The position numbers and the translations under genes were made by a program. A stretch of DNA of 39,541 nucleotides, taken from NCBI GenBank assembly GCA_002163005.1, contig MAAF01000089.1:1-39541 (forward strand), in the 5' to 3' direction. Shown piece after piece: positions 7,698 to 14,982 of the stretch. The first letter of the stretch is position 1; each line of letters opens with the position of its first letter. This DNA comes from Colwellia psychrerythraea (GTDB lineage Bacteria; Pseudomonadota; Gammaproteobacteria; Enterobacterales; Alteromonadaceae). Below the pieces are notes generated by a model, which saw only the letters and a program-made list of their open reading frames with translations, did no database searches and was not told the DNA's origin.

Positions 7698-8984
7698 ATG
7701 AAATTAGGTCGTTCGTTTTTTAACCTTTACTTCTTTATTATCTCCACATTTATTATTTTTTCTTGGGCACTTGATGAAGTATGGAATTCTTATCTTGAGC
7801 AAGATATTGAGTCTTATACCGGTTATAAAACCCTGATGATGGCTACTGGAGATTATGTACAAAAACATCCTAGAGAAGAATGGGAAGAGATAATAGCTGG
7901 TGCAGCAGAACGATGGGAGTTGCCTTTAAAGTTAGTATCTTTAGCTGAAGTGGAAGCCATTGATCACACCGATCATCATGCTTTATCGCACTCAAATGCA
8001 CACATTTATTATTTTGATGACCAGGTGATTATTCATTATTTACTAAAAAATAGTGATTCAGTCATTACTTTAGGCCCTGCAAAAATGCCAACAAGGCCAA
8101 GGGTAAAAGCGACTTACCGTGTAATGATTCTGGCAACTTTTGGTATAGTTATTTTTATTTGGTTATGGCCTATGTCTCGTGATTTAGAGCAACTCAAAAG
8201 GGCAACCAGAGACTTCGGTCAAGGGCAATTTGATAGTACGGCACCAGCAGCAAAGTCGACCATGATAGCGCCTATGATCTCCTCATTTAACATGATGGCG
8301 GCAAGGATAAAGCGACTAATTGAAGCACATAAAGAGTTAACTAATGCGGTTTCGCATGAGTTAAGAACACCATTGGCGCGCACTAAATTTGCCTTGCAGA
8401 TGCTTGATACCATTAAAGACGATGAAAAGCGTGCTAAATATCAGAAGCAAATTAGTAACGATGTTTGTGAACTGGAAGAGCTTATCAATGAGATGCTTAT
8501 TTATGCTGCTTTTGATAATGACAAGCCAGAGCTTAATTTTACTAGCACTAATTTAAATGATTTAGTTAAGTTTCAAATAGCCAGTCATGATCAATTTGTT
8601 CACTCGATTGATTTTGTTAATAATATGCCTGATAGCTATGTATGTTGTGACGGGCACTTTATGGATAGAGCGGTAAATAACTTTATCAGTAATGCCATTA
8701 AATACGGCAATGATAAAGTTAGAGTTACGCTTTCTATCGATAATGGACAATGTATAATTTGTGTGGAAGATAATGGCGATGGAGTATCTGATGAATTCAA
8801 ACAAGTCATTTTTGATGCATTCTCACGTGGAGACCAATCAAGAAATCGTGAAACAGGTGGTTTTGGCCTAGGGTTAGCGATTGTGGCTCGTATTATGGAA
8901 TGGCATCAAGGGCAAGCATCTATTGGTGATAGTGAGCTTGGGGGGGCAGCATTTACACTGACTTGGCCAGTAAAAATGAGTTAG
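7698..8984 (+). CDS. RstB-like sensor histidine kinase
   Basis: Inner-membrane sensor of 428 residues: first membrane helix at about 8-26, a periplasmic domain of about 115 residues, second helix at about 143-160, HAMP at about 161-212, HisKA with LTNAVSHELRTPLART (phospho-acceptor His220), and HATPase_c with N-box DRAVNNFISNAIKYG, G1 VEDNGDGVSD and G2 TGGFGLGLAIV. The order and the C-terminal ELGGAAFTLTWPV resemble E. coli RstB. The periplasmic domain is histidine-rich (DHTDHHALSHSNAHIYY, residues about 89-105), which hints at metal or pH sensing; that is inference. The type-B repeat begins 6 bases after the stop. Confidence 0.87.
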   Translation: MKLGRSFFNLYFFIISTFIIFSWALDEVWNSYLEQDIESYTGYKTLMMATGDYVQKHPREEWEEIIAGAAERWELPLKLVSLAEVEAIDHTDHHALSHSNAHIYYFDDQVIIHYLLKNSDSVITLGPAKMPTRPRVKATYRVMILATFGIVIFIWLWPMSRDLEQLKRATRDFGQGQFDSTAPAAKSTMIAPMISSFNMMAARIKRLIEAHKELTNAVSHELRTPLARTKFALQMLDTIKDDEKRAKYQKQISNDVCELEELINEMLIYAAFDNDKPELNFTSTNLNDLVKFQIASHDQFVHSIDFVNNMPDSYVCCDGHFMDRAVNNFISNAIKYGNDKVRVTLSIDNGQCIICVEDNGDGVSDEFKQVIFDAFSRGDQSRNRETGGFGLGLAIVARIMEWHQGQASIGDSELGGAAFTLTWPVKMS

Positions 8985-8989
8985 TTTAC

Positions 8990-9254
8990 TATACCCATGA
9001 TACTTCAATATGCGAGTTTCAGGATGCCTGTGCGAGTCATGATCGAGGCGCATCTTTTTATTAAGGGTTACTCCCTTAAAAAGAGAGGCAACGAAGAGTA
9101 TGATTTGCTCAGACATCCCCGTAGGGCTGGTTTATAAACGCTTTATGCTACGTTATTGATTTCGATAAGGGAGCAACCATTATCTTCAATCAATGCCTTG
9201 CCTAAAGACGTTTCTAATACCAGCTGAATCCACATCTTGAGGTAACATGGGTAC
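8990..9254 (+). repeat. Full-length type-B repeat (copy 2)
   Basis: It runs from TATACCCATGATACTTCAA to CATCTTGAGGTAACATGGGTA; the ends are imperfect inverted repeats. Inside are a left module with the hairpin TTAAGGG/CCCTTAA (9061-9079) and the shared core hairpin (GCTACGTTATTGATTTCG ... CAATCAATGCCTTGCC). It aligns over its whole length with the reverse complement of 32009-32275. It starts 6 bases after the sensor-kinase stop. A minus-strand ORF across it (8874-9116) has no support as a gene. Confidence 0.88.
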
Positions 9255-9275
9255 ATATTAAGTTAACTCAATAAT

Positions 9276-9392
9276 CTAACGTAATAATGGATAAAATAAC
9301 TACGTTAGAATTTATTTTAACTTTATTGCCTTATCGGCTAAATGTTTTTTACATTCAGCCGATAACTTATTTATCAAAGCAACGATAAATAA
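9276..9392 (+). promoter_or_regulatory. Three consecutive inverted repeats before the VC2046-like gene
   Basis: CTAACGTA/TACGTTAG (9276-9283 and 9301-9308) is followed by a long stem with TTATCGGCT/AGCCGATAA at 9331-9339 and 9357-9365, extended by AATGT/ACATT across one mismatch. Last is TTATTTATC/GATAAATAA at 9367-9375 and 9384-9392, ending on the base before the GTG start. The middle hairpin, with its T6 loop, could terminate transcription; the last would cover the ribosome-binding region. Confidence 0.5.
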
Positions 9393-10079
9393 GTGAATAA
9401 AGCATTGGCAGTAGAGCTTTCACAACAGTTTTCAACAAATAACTTCTCACAAAGTAATGATGTGGTAAAGAGCAGTGCTGGGCAATTAGCCACTGACTTT
9501 TCATCCACTAGCGTTTTACTTCATGAGTTGCAACTTGGTGAGCAACTAAATGAAAGTGTTGAGCAAACACGTCGGGCTGATTTTAGCTTGATGTTGGCTA
9601 TGCTAGCTGACGATGTACGTGAACAAAGCCAATTTTTATTACCACAAACAAAAGAAGCAACACCTGCTGATTTGTCGAATATTGCGTTGAGAAAGCAATT
9701 TAACCTACCTGATAAAGCTGCTTTAGCATTAACCACGCCAGATGATGTTAAACAATTCAATCAAGTGCAAACTATTGTTGATAACGATCTAGCCAATATA
9801 CATTTAACTAACGCTATGATGCCTAAACCTTTAGCATTTCGTGATAACAAAAAGCATATCGACACTCAAGTATTAAACAATACTAGCTTATTTACTCAGC
9901 TCAAACATAAACAAGCAGCAGAGATAAACCAAGCACACAATAATCAGTTACAAGAAAACCAGTTAAATTCAGCAGCAATTGAAACAGATAAACCACTCAG
10001 TCAGTCATTAAACTTTAATGCCAAGGCTTGGTTAGATGGTATTCAACAGTCTTTAGTTAAAGCGCCACTACTTAACTAA
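9393..10079 (+). CDS. VC2046/SO_2500-like conserved protein
   Basis: Cytosolic 228-residue protein of unknown function. The segment LLHELQLGEQLNESVEQTRR, followed by ADFSLMLAMLADDVREQ (together about residues 42-78), resembles a small gammaproteobacterial family I recall as VC2046/SO_2500; this is from memory and not checked. It then has IALRKQFNLPD and a polar, Asn/Gln-rich C-terminal half without recognisable domains. The start is GTG at 9393; no clear Shine-Dalgarno precedes it, and the region before it is a perfect inverted repeat, so a later start is possible. It is convergent with the YchJ-like gene 25 bp away. Confidence 0.6.
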   Translation: MNKALAVELSQQFSTNNFSQSNDVVKSSAGQLATDFSSTSVLLHELQLGEQLNESVEQTRRADFSLMLAMLADDVREQSQFLLPQTKEATPADLSNIALRKQFNLPDKAALALTTPDDVKQFNQVQTIVDNDLANIHLTNAMMPKPLAFRDNKKHIDTQVLNNTSLFTQLKHKQAAEINQAHNNQLQENQLNSAAIETDKPLSQSLNFNAKAWLDGIQQSLVKAPLLN

Positions 10080-10104
10080 ATAAGCGCTATATATATATAC
10101 CCGT

Positions 10105-10584
10105 CTACTTAGCACAGCAATGTTTAAATTTTTTCCCTTTTTTTGCTGACCATGCTGTTGGGTAACTGTTGCATGGGCAAAGGTCATTTCGTTTAATAGT
10201 TCCATTCTCATTATGAACGGTAATATTACCATCAATATAGCGCCACTGGCCTAGTTCAAGCGTGAAGTTTGATTTTTCTCGTAATTCACACAAGGTATTA
10301 TCAACCACGTAATAAGCTGAAAACTCTACGGTAGTATTATCTGTTTCATGTATTTTCAATGCCAACCAAATACATTCATCCGCCCACGTTTGAATCTCAG
10401 TGACAGACTGCTTCAACCGCGGAACGGCAGCATAAGTATCAAAAATATATTGGCCATTTTTCATTGCATAGGCACTAAAGCGCGAGCGCATTAATTGCTC
10501 AGGGGTGCTGGGGTGTTTTTGTTGTGTAATATAAAGTTGGCAACAAGCATTAAATGATAACGACGAACCGCAAGGGCAAAGCAT
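10105..10584 (-). CDS. YchJ-family (UPF0225) SEC-C zinc-motif protein
   Basis: The 159-residue protein begins with MLCPCGSSLSFNACC and ends with NDLCPCNSYPTAWSAKKGKK then FKHCC: two Cys-rich SEC-C-type zinc motifs flanking a YchJ middle domain (LMRSRFSAYAMKNGQYIFDT near residues 31-50). This is the standard layout of the family (E. coli YchJ about 152 residues). The function of YchJ is not established; SEC-C motifs bind zinc and often mediate protein contacts. The partial repeat end ATATACCCGTCTACTT lies between it and the convergent gene. In the C-terminal motif, tryptophan and alanine occupy positions usually Gly/Ser-rich. Confidence 0.83.
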   Translation of the reverse strand: MLCPCGSSLSFNACCQLYITQQKHPSTPEQLMRSRFSAYAMKNGQYIFDTYAAVPRLKQSVTEIQTWADECIWLALKIHETDNTTVEFSAYYVVDNTLCELREKSNFTLELGQWRYIDGNITVHNENGTIKRNDLCPCNSYPTAWSAKKGKKFKHCCAK

Positions 10585-10700
10585 AACAATATGTCCAATG
10601 ATGGTAGTATGTTTAGTACCAATGATTTTAACGCAGATAAAGCGCTATTGGTCGTTTTCTTTTACCCTTTGTTCATTTTTTCGATTAGGATGTTGGGTTA

Positions 10701-10965
10701 ATACCAATTTGATTAAATTTATTCCCTACTCAGAGCTACATTAGCGAGCTTAGAACAAGAAAAATTTGTTAAACATAGTTATTCTATATTCAATTAATTT
10801 TACGCCGTTATTAGTTTGCTAATGAGCTTCCAAAGGACGAGTTTAAAAGGCTTATATGTTGCGTTATTGATTTTGACAAGGGAATTACCATTCTCTTCAA
10901 TCAATGCCTTACCTTTAAGCCTTTTAATTCTCGCTGAGTGGGAAATAACTTATTCAACTTGGTAT
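10701..10965 (+). repeat. Full-length type-A repeat (copy 3)
   Basis: This 265-bp unit is bounded by ATACCAATTTGATTAAATTT and TTATTCAACTTGGTAT; the ends are about 35-bp imperfect inverted repeats. A left stem pairs AGCTACATTAGC (10734-10745) with GCTAATGAGCT (10818-10828). The core pairs AAAAGGCTTA with TAAGCCTTTT and ATTGATT with AATCAAT. It lies between divergent ychJ-like and S9 peptidase genes, in a 494-bp gap with no other supported gene. Confidence 0.88.
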
Positions 10966-11001
10966 AATTACATTCTCAATAGTCGCCAGTATTAGTGATT
11001 A

Positions 11002-11020
11002 ATACCAATCTAATTGGTAT
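11002..11020. repeat. Fused pair of type-A ends
   Basis: ATACCAAT-CTA-ATTGGTAT is the outermost 8 bp of both type-A ends joined by 3 bases, 36 bp from the right end of copy 3 and about 60 bp before the S9 peptidase start. It may act as an operator-like palindrome or be a deletion remnant. Confidence 0.6.
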
Positions 11021-11078
11021 AACTTAGCGTCTCCTCATTCATTTTTTAACAAAAGAACTCAACATAAGAATTTATTTT

Positions 11079-13547
11079 ATGAAAATACAACTCATTGCCG
11101 CAGCACTTAGTTTTTCATTAGTCGCTTGTAGTAATACTCAGCTTAATGAGCAGCTAAATACCAGTGCGCCAGAAAAAATTCAAGGCGCTATTGCAACCAA
11201 CGCACAAGCAACGGATATCATAACTTTAGAGCAAATAATGGCAGACCCAGATTGGTTCGGTCGTGCGCCAGAATCTTGGTACTGGGGAGATGACAGTAAC
11301 ACCGTCTATTATCAACAGAAGCAATTAGGTAATCCTCTACGTGATTTGTATTCAGTAAACTTGTTAAATAATAACGAAGTTTCACCAGTCAATTTATCAA
11401 GCAAGCATACCGTTGCCTCTCAAAATGGAGTGCTGAATAAAACGCGCACTCATAAAGTCTACACCTTTAATGGTGATGTTTTTGTAAAAACGCTGGCCAA
11501 TAATACAGTAAAACAGCTTACCTTTACCTCAAATCCTGAACGTAATGCACTCTTTTTGAATAATGGAGATATAGCTTACCAAGTAGGTAATATTTTTTAT
11601 GCTCATAATCTACAAACGGGTCAAATTAAAGAGCTGGCCAATTTAAAAATGTCTGCAAAACCTGCTGGTATTGTTGCACCTAAAAGTTACTTAGCAATAG
11701 AGCAGCATAAGTTAATTGACTACATTGCTTTGCAACAACGCAACAAGAAGTTAAAGCAAACACAAAAAGAACGTCTAGCCATTGAAAACACAGTCGTTAA
11801 TGACAGTAAGTTTTATTTTGGAAAAGACAATAGAGTCGCGTATGCAAGTTTATCTCCAGCAGGTGATAAATTATTGGTGAGTATCACGTCAGCAAAATCA
11901 AGTCGTGATAAAACAGATATTATGCCTAATTACATAACTAAAGATGGTGTGATTGCCGCTGAAAAAGTACGTGCTCGTGTTGCGAATAATAGACAATATC
12001 AAGAACAATTGTTCTTGCTTGATTTAGCAACAGGCAAACAACAAGCATTAAGTTACGATAGCTTACCTGGTTTTGATGATGACGTTTTAGCTAGCGTAAA
12101 AGCTGAGAACTTTGCTCGTCAAGGTCAGACCTACAAATCAGAGAGAAAAGCACGTAATATTCACATACTTCAAATGTATAACCCAATTAAGTGGAGTGGC
12201 GACGGTCACCACCTCGCCTTGATGTTAGAAGCTTGGGATAACAAAACTCGCTGGTTAACAACCGTTGATTTTGCTAAAAATGAACTAGTAACTCAACATA
12301 AACTACATGATGATGCTTGGATTAACTGGAGTTTTAATGAATTTGGTTGGTTAGCCGCTAATGATAAAGCGAGTCTTTATTATTTATCGGAAGAATCAGG
12401 TTACTCTCATTTATATCATAAAGATCTAAACGCGAAGGCCGTTAAATTAACATCTGGTAAGTTTGAAGTCAGTAGTGTTACGCCAACACTCGATAGTCAA
12501 CGATTTATCTTTAAAGCGAATAAAAAACACCCTGGTATTTATGAAATATACCAAGTTGATTTGGCTAAAAAATTAACCGCGTTAACCGACTTAGGGGGTA
12601 AAAACAATTATACATTGAGCCCTGATGAATCAAAGTTGTTAATTGAACACTCTACGGTAACTATGCCGCCAGAGCTTTATGTTCAAAGCTTACTGAGCTT
12701 AAATGGTACGGATGTAGCACAACGAATTACTCATACTGTATCTGAGCAGTTTTTAGCAATGCCTTGGGTTGCTCCATCAGTTATCGCCATAGCGTCAAGT
12801 AAACAAAAAGAACCGATTTACTCAAAAGTATATTTTCCTAAAAACTTTGATAATACCTCAGAAAAAAATCGTGCGGTAATGTTTACTCATGGTGCCGGTT
12901 ACCTACAAAACTCTCACTTGGGATGGTCTGGGTACTTTAGAGAGTTTATGTTCCACTCTATGTTGGTACAACAAGGTTATGTTGTTATTGATATGGATTA
13001 CCGAGCATCTGCTGGTTACGGACGAGAGTGGCGTACCGCCATTTACCGTCACATGGGTAAACCTGAAGTAGAAGATATGCGCGATGGTGTTAACTGGCTA
13101 ATTGAAAATGCTAATGTTGATGCGAAACGTGTTGGTACTTACGGCGGTTCTTACGGCGGCTTCTTAACGTTAATGTCAATGTTTACCGACCCTGATTTGT
13201 TTGCTTCTGGCTCAGCAATACGGTTAGTGTCTGATTGGGCATATTATAACCATGGTTATACTTCGAATATTTTAAATACACCAGAAGACGATGCTATTGC
13301 TTATGAACGCAGTTCGCCTATTTATTTTGCAGAAGGACTGAATAAACCATTATTAATTAATGCGCCAATGGTTGATGATAACGTGTTTTTTGAAGATACC
13401 GTTCGCCTTGTACAACGTTTAATTGAACTTGAAAAGCAAGATTTTGAAACGGCTATTTACCCAGTAGAACCGCATGGTTTTGTACAACCGAGTTCTTGGT
13501 TAAATGAATACCGTCGTATTTATAAGTTATTTGAAAATACCTTATAA
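11079..13547 (+). CDS. Lipoprotein S9-family (DPP IV-like) peptidase
   Basis: Secreted serine peptidase of 822 residues. The N-terminus MKIQLIAAALSFSLVACSNT is a lipoprotein signal with Cys17 as the lipidated residue; the next residues (SN) do not suggest inner-membrane retention, so outer-membrane anchoring in the periplasm is likely. The middle (about 60-560) is a beta-propeller-like region. The alpha/beta-hydrolase domain has GTYGGSYGGFLTLMS (nucleophile Ser691), MVDDNVFFED (Asp766) and EPHGFVQPSSW (His799), a complete triad in the DPP IV arrangement. It probably trims peptides for nutrition. A strong terminator follows at 13578. The promoter region contains the type-A repeat and the fused palindrome. 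Confidence 0.92.
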   Translation: MKIQLIAAALSFSLVACSNTQLNEQLNTSAPEKIQGAIATNAQATDIITLEQIMADPDWFGRAPESWYWGDDSNTVYYQQKQLGNPLRDLYSVNLLNNNEVSPVNLSSKHTVASQNGVLNKTRTHKVYTFNGDVFVKTLANNTVKQLTFTSNPERNALFLNNGDIAYQVGNIFYAHNLQTGQIKELANLKMSAKPAGIVAPKSYLAIEQHKLIDYIALQQRNKKLKQTQKERLAIENTVVNDSKFYFGKDNRVAYASLSPAGDKLLVSITSAKSSRDKTDIMPNYITKDGVIAAEKVRARVANNRQYQEQLFLLDLATGKQQALSYDSLPGFDDDVLASVKAENFARQGQTYKSERKARNIHILQMYNPIKWSGDGHHLALMLEAWDNKTRWLTTVDFAKNELVTQHKLHDDAWINWSFNEFGWLAANDKASLYYLSEESGYSHLYHKDLNAKAVKLTSGKFEVSSVTPTLDSQRFIFKANKKHPGIYEIYQVDLAKKLTALTDLGGKNNYTLSPDESKLLIEHSTVTMPPELYVQSLLSLNGTDVAQRITHTVSEQFLAMPWVAPSVIAIASSKQKEPIYSKVYFPKNFDNTSEKNRAVMFTHGAGYLQNSHLGWSGYFREFMFHSMLVQQGYVVIDMDYRASAGYGREWRTAIYRHMGKPEVEDMRDGVNWLIENANVDAKRVGTYGGSYGGFLTLMSMFTDPDLFASGSAIRLVSDWAYYNHGYTSNILNTPEDDAIAYERSSPIYFAEGLNKPLLINAPMVDDNVFFEDTVRLVQRLIELEKQDFETAIYPVEPHGFVQPSSWLNEYRRIYKLFENTL

Positions 13548-13577
13548 TTTCAGGACGAGACAGATAAAATAAAAAAG

Positions 13578-13606
13578 CCCTGATAGTAACTATCAGGGAT
13601 TTTTTT
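13578..13606 (+). terminator. Intrinsic terminator of the S9 peptidase gene
   Basis: CCCTGATAG (13578-13586), loop TAA, CTATCAGGG (13590-13598), then A and a run of T. AAAAAAG precedes it, so it can also stop the convergent DUF3379/sigma transcript. Confidence 0.92.
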
Positions 13607-13644
13607 GTATCAAAAGGATAGACACTATTAGCGCAGGATAATAT

Positions 13645-14358
13645 CTATATAGACCAAGATACCGTTTCACTAATACTTTGTTGCCATTTGCCTAAAGACT
13701 CATTCTTATCTCCGACAACAATGATATTACTGTGATTAAACTCAAGAGAGCTACCAAAGAGGTCTTTGTCATTAAACGCGTCAGTAAAGCTTAATTGCTC
13801 ATTTTTAGGGACAATAAAGACAGTCACAGGGCTCGTTTTACCTTGATATACTAAATGCAAACTTTTCATACCGTCAAATCGACAGTAATCAGCCCACAAT
13901 AATTTTCCTAAAGATTGGCTAAAGTTACCATCAAAAGCCGCCATCTTCTGGTTTAATGACGCTAATGTTACTTGGCTGCTGGCGTTGTTGGCAATATTCC
14001 CTTGTTCATGATAAACATGGGCTAACGCGTAATCACCTAGGTTGTGATAAGCACTCGAAAATTGCATAAAATTAAGCACCAAACCACCAACAATGGCAAC
14101 AGAAGCTGCTAACGCGAGATGCACGCGAGTTTTCCGCTTTTGTACTTGATGACTTGCTAAGGTTTGTCGCAAAATCAACTTATCGACTAAATCATCAGGC
14201 ACTGGAATTTGTAATGCTTGTTTAATTTTTTCATCTAATTGGCAGATCTCTTGAGCAAACTGTTTTTTGCTTGGATCTTGTTCTTGCGCCAAAATAGCGT
14301 CATCATCTTGATTATTGGGATCGGCATATATAGCACGTCTAAATTGCAAATCATCCAT
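13645..14358 (-). CDS. DUF3379-type membrane protein, likely anti-sigma factor
   Basis: The 237-residue protein has an N-terminal cytoplasmic part (residues 1-75, MDDLQFRRAIYADPNNQDDD), one membrane segment at about 81-99 (VHLALAASVAIVGGLVLNFM) and a periplasmic C-terminal domain. It starts inside the last codons of the ECF sigma gene (8-base overlap), the usual arrangement for a sigma/anti-sigma pair. DUF3379 proteins are typically found beside such sigma factors in Shewanella relatives. The anti-sigma role is inferred from topology and overlap. The small periplasmic domain ends SISETVSWSI. Confidence 0.8.
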   Translation of the reverse strand: MDDLQFRRAIYADPNNQDDDAILAQEQDPSKKQFAQEICQLDEKIKQALQIPVPDDLVDKLILRQTLASHQVQKRKTRVHLALAASVAIVGGLVLNFMQFSSAYHNLGDYALAHVYHEQGNIANNASSQVTLASLNQKMAAFDGNFSQSLGKLLWADYCRFDGMKSLHLVYQGKTSPVTVFIVPKNEQLSFTDAFNDKDLFGSSLEFNHSNIIVVGDKNESLGKWQQSISETVSWSI

Positions 14359-14866
14359 TGTACATACCTCGCTTTATTGGCTCTGCTTCTAACGCTTCTT
14401 TAAGTTGATTTCTTGCTCTAAATAAGCGTGTCATTACTGTGTTCTTGTTTAGATCTAACATAGCGGCAATATCTTCTCCGCTAAATCCACCTAATACTTG
14501 TAAAATTAACGGCTCAGAATATTCAGGAGGCAATTGTGAAATTTTCTCCCTTAACCAGTGATTTTCAAGCTCTTGCTCTGTGGTCACTGATTTTGTATCA
14601 GTTATACTTGCTTCTTCATACTCGCTCATGTCAAAACGCTTCCTCTCGAAACGTCTAGCATTTTCTCGTCGTAAAATAGTAATTAACCATGACTTGGCAG
14701 CTTTTTCATCTTTAAGCGAGTCAAGGGCTCGCCAAGCACGCAAAAAGGTTTCTTGTACTAAGTCTTCAGCCACTTGTTTTTCGTGGCATAACCAATAGGC
14801 ATAGCGATATAAATCACCGTGTAGCGCCTTTACTAGCGCCTCATATCTAACTTGTTTTGTCATCAT
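14351..14866 (-). CDS. ECF-type sigma-70 factor
   Basis: A 171-residue sigma factor. Region 2 spans about 5-75 (LYRYAYWLCHEKQVAEDLVQ then ETFLRAWRALDSL) and region 4 about 110-165 (LPPEYSEPLILQVLGGFSGE then DIAAMLDLNKNTVMTRLFRA). There is no region 1 or 3, as expected for an ECF factor. It overlaps its downstream DUF3379 partner by 8 bases, implying translational coupling. Two ATGs open the frame; the second Met gives the same protein less one residue. It presumably directs an envelope or periplasmic stress regulon. Confidence 0.92.
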   Translation of the reverse strand: MMTKQVRYEALVKALHGDLYRYAYWLCHEKQVAEDLVQETFLRAWRALDSLKDEKAAKSWLITILRRENARRFERKRFDMSEYEEASITDTKSVTTEQELENHWLREKISQLPPEYSEPLILQVLGGFSGEDIAAMLDLNKNTVMTRLFRARNQLKEALEAEPIKRGMYNG

Positions 14867-14982
14867 ATGTTTATAGACCCTAGTAGGGGGGAGTTTATTT
14901 CACGCGTGAGCGATTATTTACTTAATAACGTATTTATTTAGAAAATAGTCATTAAGTAAATTATATACCCAAAGTTTAATTT

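Noticed and set aside
8874..9116. 80-residue minus-strand ORF across the end of the kinase and copy 2
   Set aside because: Half is antisense to the kinase and half is repeat sequence. The equivalent frame in copy 7 does not keep the same product.
10591..10701. 36-codon plus-strand ORF ending in the first base of copy 3
   Set aside because: The hydrophobic C-terminus is suggestive, but no ribosome-binding site is visible and it starts opposite the ychJ-like start region; too short to support.
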